A stretch of DNA of 64,000 nucleotides, from assembly GCA_036261615.1 (NCBI GenBank), contig DATAKK010000039.1, positions 1-64,000 on the forward strand. Direction: 5' to 3'. The stretch's first letter is position 1, and every line of letters begins with the position of its first letter. The stretch is from JAJYQH01 sp036261615. Lineage in GTDB: Bacteria > Actinomycetota > Actinomycetes > Propionibacteriales > Propionibacteriaceae. The notes below the pieces were generated by a model. The model saw only the letters and a list, made by a program, of their open reading frames with translations. It had not been told where the DNA came from and searched no databases. A program made the position numbers and the translations under genes. Below, one piece after another: positions 7,378 to 16,861 of this stretch.

Positions 7378-8864
7378 CGTTCCTCGTCGACCAGGGTGGT
7401 GTGCGTGGGGACGCCGACCTCGGCGGCCCTGTCGGCGGGCACCCCGATGGGGTAGACGCCGTCGAAACAGGCCCGGCACAGCTGCTCGGCCGGCACGTGG
7501 GTGGCCTTGGTGAGCGACTCGAGGGAGATGAAGCCGAGCGAGTCGGCGCCGATCGCGCGGGCCATCTCGTCGGTGGTCATCCCGGGCGCGAGCAGTTCGG
7601 CCCGGGTGGCGAAGTCGATGCCGTAGAAGCAGGGCCACTCCACGGGCGGCGCGGAGATCCGCACGTGCACCTCCCGGGCGCCCGCCTGCCGGAGCATCGA
7701 GACCACCTGGCGCTGGGTGTTGCCGCGGACGATCGTGTCGTCGACGACGACCAGCCGCTTGCCCTCGACGACGTCGCGCAGCGGGTTGAGCTTCATCCGG
7801 ATGCCCATCTGGCGCATGCTCTGGGTCGGCTGGATGAAGGTGCGGCCCACGTAGCTGTTGCGCACCAGCCCCTGGCCGTACGGGATGCCCGACTGGGCGG
7901 CGTAGCCGATGGCCGCCGGCGTCCCCGACTCGGGGGTGGGGATGACGAGGTCGGCCTCGACGGGGTGCTCCTTGGCGAGCAGCTTGCCGATCTTCACGCG
8001 CACGTTGTGGATGCGGCGTCCGGCGATGAGGCTGTCGGGGCGGGCGAGGTAGACGAACTCGAACAGGCACCGCTTGGGGGCGGCCGGGGCGAACGACCGC
8101 GAGCGCAGCCCGTGCTCGTCGATGATCACCAGCTCACCGGGCTCGACGTCGCGGACGAAGGTGGCCCCCACGATGTCGAGGGCCGCGGTCTCGGACGCCA
8201 CCACCCAACCGTTCTCCACCCGCCCCAGCGCCAGCGGGCGCACGCCCTGGGGATCGCGGGCGGCGAACAACGTGTCCTCGGTCATGAACGTGAGGCAGAA
8301 CGCGCCCCGCAACCGCGGCAGCACCTCGAGCGCCGCCTTCTCGAAGCTCGGCTCCTGCGAGCTGGACAGCAGGGCGGTGAGGATCGCCGTGTCGGACGTC
8401 GAATCCATCCGGGCCTTGTGCGGCACCTCCGACTCGGGGATCCGCTCCGCGAGCCACTGCTCGAGTTCCTCGGTGTTGATGAGGTTGCCGTTGTGGGCGA
8501 GCGCGAGGTCGCCGTTCTCGGTCGAGCGGAAGGTGGGCTGGGCGTTGTTCCAGACGGACGCGCCGGTGGTCGAGTAGCGGGTGTGGCCGACGGCGAGGTG
8601 ACCGACGAGGGAACTGAGGGTGGGCTCGTCGAACACCTGCGCGACCAGGCCCATGTCCTTGAACACCATCATCCGGTGCCCGTTGCTCACGGCGATGCCG
8701 GCGGACTCCTGGCCGCGGTGCTGCAGCGCGAACAGCCCGTAGTAGGTCATCACCGCGACGTCCTCGCCCGGCGCGTAGACACCGAACACGCCACAGGCGT
8801 CCTGCGGGCCGTGGTCGTGCGGGTCGAGTTCGTTCGTCAGGCGTCCGTCCGGGCGAGGGCTCAC
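7374..8864 (-). CDS. purF: Amidophosphoribosyltransferase (Fe-S type)
   Basis: First committed step of purine synthesis, PRPP plus glutamine to phosphoribosylamine. 496 residues. The short N-terminal propeptide ends before the catalytic Cys of ACGVFGVYAP, so self-processing is expected. The PRPP loop is LVVVDDTIVRGNT. Cysteines in KRCLFEF, WPCFYGID and LCRACFDG match the four ligands of the [4Fe-4S] cluster in the Bacillus-type enzyme, so this is the oxygen-sensitive, cluster-bearing class. It overlaps purM by four bases. Confidence 0.97.
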   Translation of the reverse strand: MSPRPDGRLTNELDPHDHGPQDACGVFGVYAPGEDVAVMTYYGLFALQHRGQESAGIAVSNGHRMMVFKDMGLVAQVFDEPTLSSLVGHLAVGHTRYSTTGASVWNNAQPTFRSTENGDLALAHNGNLINTEELEQWLAERIPESEVPHKARMDSTSDTAILTALLSSSQEPSFEKAALEVLPRLRGAFCLTFMTEDTLFAARDPQGVRPLALGRVENGWVVASETAALDIVGATFVRDVEPGELVIIDEHGLRSRSFAPAAPKRCLFEFVYLARPDSLIAGRRIHNVRVKIGKLLAKEHPVEADLVIPTPESGTPAAIGYAAQSGIPYGQGLVRNSYVGRTFIQPTQSMRQMGIRMKLNPLRDVVEGKRLVVVDDTIVRGNTQRQVVSMLRQAGAREVHVRISAPPVEWPCFYGIDFATRAELLAPGMTTDEMARAIGADSLGFISLESLTKATHVPAEQLCRACFDGVYPIGVPADRAAEVGVPTHTTLVDEER

Positions 8865-8921
8865 CGCGCAACTGTATCCCGAGCGGCAGCGGCGCCCCCG
8901 ACAGCCGGACGCCGGCGGGCG

Positions 8922-9743
8922 TCAGCCCCGCCGCTCCCCGGCCTTCTGCCGGGCGGCGGCCGCGCCCTGGGAGGCGAGGTGCGCGAGCCGTCCGGCGAGG
9001 TGGCGCGCCTGGGCGCCACGGTGCCGCAGGCCCATCACCGTGGTCGTCTTGATCGCTTCCTTCACCACGTGGCTCCCCATCTTGGACGCCCCGCGCTCGC
9101 GCTCGACGAACTCGATCGGCACCTCGACGATGCGGAACCCCTCCTGGTAGGCGTTCCACGTGAGGTCTCGCTGGATGCCGTACCCGCGGCGGTCGATCGG
9201 ACGGCTCATCACCGTCCGCAGCACGTCGGCGCGGATCGCGTTGTAGCCACCGGTGACGTCGCGGATCGGCATCCCGAGCATCAGCTGGATGTAGATCGAC
9301 CCGCCGCGGGACAGGTATTCGCGGTACTTCGGCCAGTTGACGACGCTGCCGCCGCGCACCCACCGGGAACCCTTGACCATGTCGGCGCCGTCGTGGATCG
9401 CCTCGAGCAGCAGGTGCAACTCCTCGGGCTGGTGGCTGCCGTCGGCGTCGAACTCGACGAGCACGTCGTAGCCGCGGTCGAGCCCCCACTGGAAACTGTC
9501 GAGGTAGGCCGCGCCGAGCCCTTCCTTGCCGCGCCGGTGGTTGACGAGGATGTGGTCGTCGGCGGCGGCGAGCTCGTCGGCCAGCCGGCCGGTGCCGTCG
9601 GGCGAGTTGTCGTCGGCGACGAGGATGTCGACCTGGGGCACGGCCGCGCGCAGCCGCTGGGTGATCGGACGGATGTTGTCGATCTCGTTGTACGTCGGGA
9701 TGATCACCAGGACCTTGCCGACGCCCTCGATCTGCTCAGCCAT
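8922..9743 (-). CDS. Polyprenol monophosphomannose synthase (GT2)
   Basis: Family 2 glycosyltransferase that moves mannose from GDP-mannose to polyprenyl phosphate at the membrane, feeding mannosylation of lipoglycans and proteins. 273 residues. The nucleotide-binding strand VLVIIPTYNEIDNI (residues 11-24), DILVADDNSPDGTG, the metal-binding motif EFDADGSHQPE, and GYNAIRADVL with GYGIQRDLTWNAY are those of the Dpm1/Ppm1 catalytic domain. No transmembrane or acyltransferase domain is fused, unlike mycobacterial Ppm1. The C-terminal 40 residues are Ala/Arg rich. Confidence 0.9.
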   Translation of the reverse strand: MAEQIEGVGKVLVIIPTYNEIDNIRPITQRLRAAVPQVDILVADDNSPDGTGRLADELAAADDHILVNHRRGKEGLGAAYLDSFQWGLDRGYDVLVEFDADGSHQPEELHLLLEAIHDGADMVKGSRWVRGGSVVNWPKYREYLSRGGSIYIQLMLGMPIRDVTGGYNAIRADVLRTVMSRPIDRRGYGIQRDLTWNAYQEGFRIVEVPIEFVERERGASKMGSHVVKEAIKTTTVMGLRHRGAQARHLAGRLAHLASQGAAAARQKAGERRG

Positions 9744-9809
9744 GACTGTCCGTCTCCTCGTTCGGGCGCGTGTGCGGCGACAACGCTAGCGCAGGCGGCT
9801 CGGCCCGGG

Positions 9810-11147
9810 TCAGCGGGCCAACCGGTCGAGCAGCAGCGTCTCGGCGAGGCAGGCGTTCTCGAAGTCGCCGAGGTGCAGCGACTCGTCGATCCCGTGCGGC
9901 CTCGAGTCCGGATCGGCCACGGCGGTCACCAGCACCGTCGCGCCGGGGAAGGCGTCCTGGAACTCGGCGATCATCGGGATCGAGCCGCCCATGCCGGTGG
10001 TGACCGGCGGACGCCCCCACGCCTCGGTCCACGCGGCGGTCGCCGCCTCGGCCACCGGGCCGTCGAACGCGACGATGCCGGGCTGGCCGATGTCGCCGCG
10101 GGTGACCCTCACCTCGGCCCCCCAGGGAGCGTTCTTCTCGAGGTGGGCGACGAGCAGGTCCTCGGCGTGGTGGGCGTCGGTTCCCGGCGGCACCCGCAGC
10201 GAGACCTTCGCCCGGGCGACCGGGGCCAGGGTGTTCGACGCGTTGGCCACCGAGGTGGCGTCGACGGCGAGGACCGTCACCGAGGGCTTGGTCCACAGCC
10301 GCTCGACCACGGTGCCCTCCCCCATCCACCGCACCCCGTCGAGGACGCCGGTCTCGGCGCGCAGCCGGTCCTCGGGATAGTCGAGGTCGGACGCCGGGTA
10401 GGGCGCGAAGCCCTCGATCGCGACGTTGCCCGCCTCGTCGTGCAGGGTGCCGAGCAGCTTGCACAGGGCGGTCAGGGCGTCCGGCACGATGCCGCCGAAC
10501 ATGCCGGAGTGCAGGGCGTGGTCGAGCGTGCGCACCTCGACGACGCAGTCGGCGAGCCCCCGCAGGGTGGTCGTGAACGCGGGGACGCCGGCGTCCCAGT
10601 TGCCCGAGTCGGCGATGACGTAGACGTCGGCGGCGAGCAGGTCGTGGTGGCGCTCGATGATCGTGCCGATCGACGGCGAGCCGATCTCCTCCTCGCCCTC
10701 GACGAACAGGGTGACGCCGACCGGCGGCTTGCCCTCGAACGCGCGCAGCGCGGCCAGGTGCACGGCGAAGCCGGCCTTGTCGTCGGCGGATCCCCGGCCG
10801 TACAGGCGTCCGGCGCGCTCGGCCGGCTCGAACGGCTGGCTGGTCCACAGGGCGGTGTCGCCGGTGGGCTGCACGTCGTGGTGGGCGTAGAGGCAGACCG
10901 TCGGCCGGCCCTCGGGTGCGGGGAACCGGCCGATCACCGCGGGCTTGCCGCCCTCCTCGACGATGCGCACATCGGGGCAGCCGACGTCGCGCAGCTGCCG
11001 CACCACCCACTCGGCACTCTGCTGCACGCGGTCGGCGTGGTCGGGCAGCGAGCTGACCGAGGGGATGCGGATGTGCTCGTCGAGGGCCTCGCGGACGCCG
11101 GGAAGCACGGCATCGACGCGGGCGCGGAGTTCGTCAGTGGTAGTCAC
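9810..11147 (-). CDS. M20 family metallodipeptidase
   Basis: Zinc exopeptidase of the M20 dipeptidase group, probably cytosolic, releasing amino acids from di- or small peptides. 445 residues starting from GTG at 11147 (VTTTDELRARVD). Metal site motifs: YAHHDVQP (first His and catalytic Asp), GRGSADDKAG (bridging Asp), VEGEEEIGSP (catalytic Glu and metal Glu), and HGIDESLHL at the C-terminus. The lid domain covers roughly residues 190-310. The 66-bp gap to the mannosyltransferase could allow cotranscription. Confidence 0.92.
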   Translation of the reverse strand: MTTTDELRARVDAVLPGVREALDEHIRIPSVSSLPDHADRVQQSAEWVVRQLRDVGCPDVRIVEEGGKPAVIGRFPAPEGRPTVCLYAHHDVQPTGDTALWTSQPFEPAERAGRLYGRGSADDKAGFAVHLAALRAFEGKPPVGVTLFVEGEEEIGSPSIGTIIERHHDLLAADVYVIADSGNWDAGVPAFTTTLRGLADCVVEVRTLDHALHSGMFGGIVPDALTALCKLLGTLHDEAGNVAIEGFAPYPASDLDYPEDRLRAETGVLDGVRWMGEGTVVERLWTKPSVTVLAVDATSVANASNTLAPVARAKVSLRVPPGTDAHHAEDLLVAHLEKNAPWGAEVRVTRGDIGQPGIVAFDGPVAEAATAAWTEAWGRPPVTTGMGGSIPMIAEFQDAFPGATVLVTAVADPDSRPHGIDESLHLGDFENACLAETLLLDRLAR

Positions 11148-11195
11148 GCCCCCGACCCTAATCCCCCTCGCGGCGCGAGCAGGTACGGTCACCCC

Positions 11196-11660
11196 ATGGG
11201 GATCGCACCGCACATCGCCCGGCTGCGCGCCAGCGTGGGCCACGACCTGCTGCTGCTGCCGAGCGCGGCCGTGCTGCCCGTCGACGACGAGGGCCGGGTG
11301 CTGCTCGCCCGGCAGCGCGACTTCGGCCTGTGGGGCACCGTGGGCGGGGCGATCGACGTCGACGAGTCGCCGGCGGACGCCGCCCGGCGCGAGGCGCGCG
11401 AGGAAATCGGCGTCGAGGTCGAGCTCACCGCGCTGCTCGGCGCCCTCGGCGGACCGCGGTTCCACCTCACCTACCCCAACGGCGACCACACCGCGTACGT
11501 GTCGGTGGTCTACCAGGCCCGGATCGTCTCAGGGGTGCCGACGCCCGACGACGACGAGACCACCGAGCTGCGCTGGTTCGCCCGCGACGAGCTTCGCAGC
11601 GACCCCGAGCTGCACCCGTTCGCCGTGGCCACCTTCGAGGCGCTCGGCTGGATCAGTTGA
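11196..11660 (+). CDS. Nudix hydrolase
   Basis: 154 residues. A complete Nudix box is visible: GAIDVDESPADAARREAR continued by EEIGVEV (residues about 53-77). It hydrolyses a nucleoside-diphosphate-linked compound not identifiable from sequence. ATG at 11196. The 3' end overlaps the convergent second Nudix gene by eight bases, so the two transcripts are antisense at their ends. Confidence 0.9.
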   Translation: MGIAPHIARLRASVGHDLLLLPSAAVLPVDDEGRVLLARQRDFGLWGTVGGAIDVDESPADAARREAREEIGVEVELTALLGALGGPRFHLTYPNGDHTAYVSVVYQARIVSGVPTPDDDETTELRWFARDELRSDPELHPFAVATFEALGWIS

Positions 11661-12168
11661 CGTCGCCGAGGTAGACCGGACGCCGGTCGGCGTCCAGTCG
11701 CAGCCAGGTCTTGAGCGCCGCGGGGTAGAGCGGTGCGGCGTCCAGTTCGCCCAGGGGGAGCCAGCGGACGCCGGTCTGGAACGAGTCGGCGAGGCTGGCC
11801 GCCCCGGGCTCGGCGCCGGGCGCGATGCGGGCCTCGAAGATCAGTTCGAGCTGGTGGTAGTGCGAGTCCCACGCGGCGAACTCGTGGTGCGCGCCGATGT
11901 AGTCGCGGACGGCGACGAGCTCGCCCACCTCGACGTCGAGGCCGACCTCCTCGAGGCATTCGCGGCGCAGGGCCTCGACGAGCGACTCGCCGAAGTGCTG
12001 GCCGCCCCCCGGCAGCAGGTAGAACAGGCCGGTGCGGTCGCTGTTCTCGGTGACCAGCAGCCGGTCGTCGCGGAGGATGAGTGCCTTGACCGAGGGCCGG
12101 ACGCGGTCGCGGTTCACCGGGTCGAAGAGCGACTGCTCCTCGGCTGCGGGCTCGGGCGGCGTGGCCAC
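11653..12168 (-). CDS. Nudix hydrolase, downstream of purL
   Basis: 171 residues if started at GTG 12168 (VATPPEPAAEEQSLF), which begins two bases after the purL stop codon; a longer frame would overlap purL. The Nudix box lies in GGGQHFGESLVEALRRECLE plus EVGLDVEVG. Alkaline-looking substrate-loop residues give no clear specificity. Tight spacing suggests cotranscription with purL and perhaps a role in nucleotide clean-up, which is inference. Confidence 0.85.
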   Translation of the reverse strand: MATPPEPAAEEQSLFDPVNRDRVRPSVKALILRDDRLLVTENSDRTGLFYLLPGGGQHFGESLVEALRRECLEEVGLDVEVGELVAVRDYIGAHHEFAAWDSHYHQLELIFEARIAPGAEPGAASLADSFQTGVRWLPLGELDAAPLYPAALKTWLRLDADRRPVYLGDVN

Positions 12169-12170
12169 GG

Positions 12171-14429
12171 CTACTCCCCCATCGCCTCCGGGATGGCCGA
12201 CGCCCACCGGGCGCGGACCTCGCCGAGGTCGGCGATGAACTGGCCGACGATGTCGATGACCGGATCAGCGATCACCTCGCCGAGTCGGTGCACCGGCACG
12301 CCCTCCTCGGCGCAGATGGCGGAGAACCGGGCGAAGGCGGAGCCGGGCAGCGACACCAGCGCGCGGGCCGTCGACTCGCTGAACAGCTGGACCGTGGGGT
12401 CGCCGGCGGGCAGCGTGAGCGAGACGCCGAGGTTGCGCCGCAGGCAGCTCTCGACGAGGGCCATCGCCAGGCCGCCGTCGGACAGGTCGTGGGCCGAGCT
12501 CAGCAGCCCCTCGTCGCTGCAGCGGCGCATCACCCGGGCGAGCGCCTTCTCGGCGGCGAAGTCGACGGCCGGGGGCATGCCGCCGAGGTGGCCGTCGTGG
12601 ACGACGTCGGCCCACACCGAGCCGGACAGCTCCTCGCGGGTGCTGCCGAGCAGGACCACCTGGTCGCCCTCGAAGCCGAAGCCGATCGGGTTGCGCCGCG
12701 CCACGTCGTCGATCACGCCGAGCATGCCGACGGTCGGGGTGGGGAGGATCGGGGTGGTGCCGGTCTGGTTGTAGAACGACACGTTGCCGCCGGTGACCGG
12801 CGTCCCGAGGTCGCGGCAGCCGTCGACCAGGCCCATGATCGCCTCGACGAACTGCCACATCACCGCGGGATCCTCCGGGGAGCCGAAGTTGAGGCAGTCG
12901 GTGATCGCGACCGGCTCGGCGCCGGTGACGGCGACATTGCGGTAGGCCTCCGACAAGGAGAGCTGGGCACCCAGGTAGGGGTTGAGCAGGCTGAACCGGC
13001 CGTTGGCGTCGGTGGCGAGGGCGATGCCGAGCCCGCTCTCCTCGTCGATCCGCAGCATGCCGGCGTCCTCGGGCTGCGCGAGCACCGAGTTGCCGCGCAC
13101 GTAACGGTCGTACTGCCGGGTGACCCAGCTCTTGTCGGCGCAGTTGGGCGAGCCGGCGATGCGCAACAGCTGCTCCTTGAGCTCGCCGGCGGACGCCGCC
13201 CGCGGCAGCTGGTTGGCGTCGCGGGAGTTCACCTCGTCGATCCAGTCGGGCCGGCAGTAGGGGCGGTGGTACTCGGGGCCCTCGTGCGCGACGGTACGCG
13301 GGTCGACGTCGACGATCACCTCGCCGTGCCAGTCGATGATCAGCCGGTCGCCCTCGGTGACCTCGCCGACGACGGTCGCCTGGACGTCCCACTTGCCGCA
13401 GATGCGCATGAACTCGTCGAGGTTGTCGGGCGAGACGACCGCCATCATCCGCTCCTGCGACTCGCTCATGAGGATTTCCTCGGGAGCGAGGCTCGGGTCG
13501 CGCAGCGGGACGACGTCGAGGGTCACGTGCATGCCGCCGTCGCCCGCGGAGGCGAGCTCGGAGGTGGCGCACGACAGGCCCGCGGCGCCGAAGTCCTGCA
13601 GGGCGTTGACGACGCCGGCCTGGAACAGCTCGAGCGTGCACTCGATGAGCAGCTTCTCCATGAACGGGTCGCCGACCTGGACGCTGGGACGCTTGCTCGG
13701 CTTGGACGCGTCGAAGGTCTCGGACGCGAGGATCGAGGCGCCGCCGATGCCGTCGCCGCCGGTCGCCGCGCCGTACATGATGACGAGGTTGCCCACGCCG
13801 TGCGCGGCCGCGTGCTTGAGGTCGTCGTGCCGCAGCACGCCGACGCACAGCGCGTTGACGAGGGGGTTGCCCGCGTAGCTCGGGTCGAAGACCACCTCGC
13901 CGCCGATGTTGGGCAGGCCGAGGCAGTTGCCGTAGCCGCCGACGCCGGCGACGACGCCGGGCAGCACCCGGGCGGTGTCGGGGGCGTCCAACGGGCCGAA
14001 GCGCAGGGGGTCCATCACGCCGATCGGGCGGGCGCCCATGGCGAGGATGTCGCGGACGATCCCGCCGACGCCGGTGGCCGCGCCCTGGTAGGGCTCCACG
14101 TAGCTGGGGTGGTTGTGACTTTCGGCCTTGAAGGTGACGGCATACCCGCGGCCGATGTCGACGACGCCGGCGTTGTCGCCGATGCCGGCCAGCAGCGGGC
14201 CGCGCGGGGTGATCTGCTCGAGCGCGGAGAACCGCTTGAGGTGCACCTTCGACGACTTGTAGGAGCAGTGCTCGCTCCACATCACCGAGTACATGGCCAG
14301 CTCGGCGCCGGTCGGGCGGCGTCCGAGGATCTCGCGGATGCGTGCGTACTCGTCGGCCTTGAGCCCCAGCTCGGCCCAGGGTTGCTCGACGTCGGGAGTC
14401 TCGAATGCGTGCGCAACGGTGTCAGCCAC
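12171..14429 (-). CDS. purL: Phosphoribosylformylglycinamidine synthase subunit PurL
   Basis: Synthetase subunit of FGAM synthase, working with PurQ (ammonia supply) and PurS. 752 residues, the size of the small Bacillus-type PurL. Landmarks: MYSVMWSEHCSYKSSK near residue 45, FKAESHNHPSYVEPYQGAATG near residue 95, GDPFMEKLLIECTLE, ITDCLNFGSPE, and SAHDLSDGGLAMALVE near residue 650. purQ and purS lie about 13 kb away at 27643-28628, an arrangement reminiscent of mycobacteria. Confidence 0.97.
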   Translation of the reverse strand: MADTVAHAFETPDVEQPWAELGLKADEYARIREILGRRPTGAELAMYSVMWSEHCSYKSSKVHLKRFSALEQITPRGPLLAGIGDNAGVVDIGRGYAVTFKAESHNHPSYVEPYQGAATGVGGIVRDILAMGARPIGVMDPLRFGPLDAPDTARVLPGVVAGVGGYGNCLGLPNIGGEVVFDPSYAGNPLVNALCVGVLRHDDLKHAAAHGVGNLVIMYGAATGGDGIGGASILASETFDASKPSKRPSVQVGDPFMEKLLIECTLELFQAGVVNALQDFGAAGLSCATSELASAGDGGMHVTLDVVPLRDPSLAPEEILMSESQERMMAVVSPDNLDEFMRICGKWDVQATVVGEVTEGDRLIIDWHGEVIVDVDPRTVAHEGPEYHRPYCRPDWIDEVNSRDANQLPRAASAGELKEQLLRIAGSPNCADKSWVTRQYDRYVRGNSVLAQPEDAGMLRIDEESGLGIALATDANGRFSLLNPYLGAQLSLSEAYRNVAVTGAEPVAITDCLNFGSPEDPAVMWQFVEAIMGLVDGCRDLGTPVTGGNVSFYNQTGTTPILPTPTVGMLGVIDDVARRNPIGFGFEGDQVVLLGSTREELSGSVWADVVHDGHLGGMPPAVDFAAEKALARVMRRCSDEGLLSSAHDLSDGGLAMALVESCLRRNLGVSLTLPAGDPTVQLFSESTARALVSLPGSAFARFSAICAEEGVPVHRLGEVIADPVIDIVGQFIADLGEVRARWASAIPEAMGE

Positions 14430-14552
14430 CGGGCAAATCTATCGGCCCGCGGCGGTGGGAGCGACCGGCGTCCCCCCGCTGGGAGGGGATGCCGGGGCGG
14501 GCAGACCGGTGGGGCGGCGTCCTCGGGCGGCACACAGGCGGCGTCCGCTGCC

Positions 14553-14673
14553 AACCAGAACCGGACAGTGCTCACTTCGGGGTCGAACTCGACCCACAAC
14601 CGGACGGTGCCCGCCAACCAGAACCGGACAGTGCCCACCTCGGGGTCGAACTCGACCCACAAGGGGACAGTGC
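14553..14673. repeat. Repeat family B, cluster 1 (two copies), in the 570-bp gap upstream of purL
   Basis: Two tandem units of about 60 bp. Each has AACCAGAACCGGACAGTG, then an inverted repeat GGTCGAACTCGACC, then CCACAACCGGACGGTGCC or a close variant. The same unit recurs twice at 15511-15633 on the other side of the next gene. The rest of the 14430-14999 gap shows no convincing gene or promoter. Confidence 0.8.
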
Positions 14674-14999
14674 CGGGGTCACGACCTTCAGCGTCCCGGC
14701 GTCCTGGCGACTGACCGTCAGGCGCTCGGTCCTCCCGATCCGCAGGCCAGTGGCCGACTCGGGTGCAACCACGGTTCTCGCGGGGCGAGTCGCCTGCCGA
14801 TCGGGAGGATTCCGGACGCCGCCGCCGCTCACCGTGCCGCATCGCGAGGCGGACTCCCGCGGCGCGCCGGATTGCCGGCCGCGATGCCCCCGCCCTGTGG
14901 TGCCCCACGCGACCGGGGATTCAGTGGTTCCGACGCCGACCCGGGTCGATGAGGCGGCCCGAGATCCCTCGGGCCACCCGAGGGTGCGACGATGCCGGT

Positions 15000-15446
15000 G
15001 TGACGGGGGGACTCATCGGGAGGCTCCGGGCCTTCCTCTTCGAGGGTGGGGCACCGGACTACGAACTCCCCGACCCCCAGTTGCGGGCCTACGACCACGG
15101 GCTTGGGAAGCTCCTGGTCGACGGTGAGCTGAAGGGGTATCTGGCCAGCGTCCTGCTGACCCTCCTGGACGGCAGGCCCTGGCCGTGGTTCATCGTGGTC
15201 TGGGCCGACGGTCGCAAGGAACGGTCGTTCGAGGACTACGGTCCGGCGTGGTGCACGGTGAGCGAACTCGAGGCCGGCTACTTCGACGGCTTTGGGCCGA
15301 GCGTGACCCGTACGGCACATTTCCTCGGGCGCACCTTCGAGAGCGCGACCTCCGGGGACCCTCAGCGGTTCGACTTCATGCGGCTGCCGCCCGACGAGGC
15401 GTCCGCCCTCTGGCTGGAACTCGGGCTGAGCGATGAGGACTTCTGA
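15000..15446 (+). CDS. Protein of unknown function
   Basis: 148 residues from GTG at 15000 (VTGGLIGRLRAFLFEGG). It is rich in Trp and aromatic residues in the middle (GRPWPWFIVVWADGRKE) with a hydrophobic first third, and is probably soluble. I do not recognise a family. It is a lone plus-strand gene among minus-strand genes and has copies of repeat family B on both sides (14553-14673 and 15511-15633). Size, isolation and bracketing suggest an accessory or acquired gene, perhaps immunity-like, but nothing fixes a role. Confidence 0.6.
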   Translation: MTGGLIGRLRAFLFEGGAPDYELPDPQLRAYDHGLGKLLVDGELKGYLASVLLTLLDGRPWPWFIVVWADGRKERSFEDYGPAWCTVSELEAGYFDGFGPSVTRTAHFLGRTFESATSGDPQRFDFMRLPPDEASALWLELGLSDEDF

Positions 15447-15510
15447 CCTCCCGGGAGGGACGGCTGGGCTGCCGCGGGCCCGCGGAGGAGTCCCCGCGCG
15501 GGACAACCCC

Positions 15511-15633
15511 ACCAACCCGAACCGGACACCGCCCACTTCGAGGTCGTCCTCGACCCACAACCGGACAGTGCCCCCCACCAGAACTGGGCAGTGCCCACTT
15601 CAAGGTCGAACTCGACCCACAACCGGGCAGTGC
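15511..15633. repeat. Repeat family B, cluster 2 (two copies)
   Basis: Two more units of family B, in the same orientation as cluster 1 (for example GAACTGGGCAGTGCCCACTT followed by GGTCGAACTCGACCCACAAC). They fill the gap between the convergent unknown gene and manD. The second copy ends eight bases before the manD stop codon. Confidence 0.8.
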
Positions 15634-15640
15634 CTGCCCG

Positions 15641-16861
15641 TCACCAGTCGTGCAGGGTCCCGTCGACCTTGCGGTTCACCGGCAGGTACTTCGGGTCGTA
15701 GGGGAAGCGCTTCGCGGCGTCCTCGTCGACCTGGACGCCGAGACCGGGGGTGTCGTCGAGCACGACCACGCCGTTCTCGACCACCGGGAACCTCGTGAAC
15801 ACCTCGGAGACCTGCTCGGGGTAGCCCATGTACTCCTGGACGCCGAAGTTGTGGATGGTCCAGCCGAGGTGGCAGTTGGCGGCCATGCCCACCGGCGAGA
15901 TGTCGCTCGGACCGTGGAAGCCCGACCGGACCCCGTAGAAGTCGGCCACGCCCATGAGTTGGCGCAGGTGGGTGAGGCCCCCGCCGTGGGTGACCGGCGT
16001 CCGCACGAAGTCGATGAGCCGCTCGGTGATGAGCGCCTGGTAGTCGAACCAGCTGTTGAACACCTCGCCCACCGCCAGCGGCGTGGTCGTGTGCTGTCGG
16101 ATGAGGCGGAACGCCGCCTGGTCCTCGGCGGGGGTGGTGTCCTCGAGCCAGAACATCCGGTACGGCTCCAGCTGCTTGCCGAGCCAGCCCGCCTCGATCG
16201 GGGTGAGCCGGTGGTGCGAGTCGTGCAGCAGCTCGAACCCGTAGCCCAGCTCGTCGCGCACCTTCTTCACCAGCTTGGGCACGAAGTCGAGGTAGCGCTT
16301 GGTGTCCCACACCTCCTCGTCGGGCAGGGCACCGGACGCCGGCTCGTACGCCCCGGCCTCCTCGCCCTCGACGTGCGCGTGGACGCCGTACGTCGTGGCC
16401 AGGCCGGGCACGGCCGCCTGGACGCGGATCGCCTGGTAGCCCTCCTCCAGCCTCGCCGCGGCCTCGGCGACCACCTCGTCGACGGTCATGCCCGTGCAGT
16501 GCGGGTAGGTCATGAGGTAGTCGCGGCTCTGGCCGCCGAGCAGCCGGTGCACGGGGACGCCGAGCGCCTTGCCGGCGATGTCCCACAGCGCCTGGTCGAC
16601 CGCCGAGATCGACGCCATCGTGATCGGGCCGCGCCGCCAGTAGGCGCCGCGGTAGAGGTACTGCCACGTGTCCTCGATGCGGGTCGCGTCGCGGCCGACG
16701 AGCAGCGGGATGAGGTGCTCGAGGTAGCCGGCGACCGCCTGCTCCCGTCCGTTGACGGTGCCGTCGCCGTAGCCCACCACGCCGTCGTCGGTGACCAGCT
16801 TGAGGGTGACGAAGTTGCGACCCGGGCTCGAGACGATGACCTCGCCGGCGACGATCCTCAT
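15641..16861 (-). CDS. manD: D-mannonate dehydratase of the enolase superfamily
   Basis: Predicted to dehydrate D-mannonate (or a close sugar acid) to 2-keto-3-deoxygluconate. 406 residues, typical of ManD/RspA. An N-terminal capping domain (about 1-115) precedes a TIM barrel. Likely metal ligands or acid-base residues lie in LLHDSHHRLTP, FWLEDTTPAE and LAVGEVFNSW; the Tyr/His loop is HCTGMT. ATG 16861 overlaps the stop codon of the upstream reductase gene as ATGA, so the two are translationally coupled and form one pathway. Some members of this family have weak or no mannonate activity; the reductase partner supports the call. Confidence 0.88.
   Translation of the reverse strand: MRIVAGEVIVSSPGRNFVTLKLVTDDGVVGYGDGTVNGREQAVAGYLEHLIPLLVGRDATRIEDTWQYLYRGAYWRRGPITMASISAVDQALWDIAGKALGVPVHRLLGGQSRDYLMTYPHCTGMTVDEVVAEAAARLEEGYQAIRVQAAVPGLATTYGVHAHVEGEEAGAYEPASGALPDEEVWDTKRYLDFVPKLVKKVRDELGYGFELLHDSHHRLTPIEAGWLGKQLEPYRMFWLEDTTPAEDQAAFRLIRQHTTTPLAVGEVFNSWFDYQALITERLIDFVRTPVTHGGGLTHLRQLMGVADFYGVRSGFHGPSDISPVGMAANCHLGWTIHNFGVQEYMGYPEQVSEVFTRFPVVENGVVVLDDTPGLGVQVDEDAAKRFPYDPKYLPVNRKVDGTLHDW

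Noticed and set aside
7401..11660. 1419-residue plus-strand open frame across purF, the mannosyltransferase and the peptidase gene
   Set aside because: Antisense to three well-supported genes with typical high-G+C shadow composition. Only its last 154 residues (the Nudix protein from 11196) are real.
14430..14999. Protein-coding gene in the 570-bp gap upstream of purL
   Set aside because: All open frames are Arg/Pro-rich, differ in every frame, and cross the tandem repeats; no start with a ribosome-binding site and no family motif.
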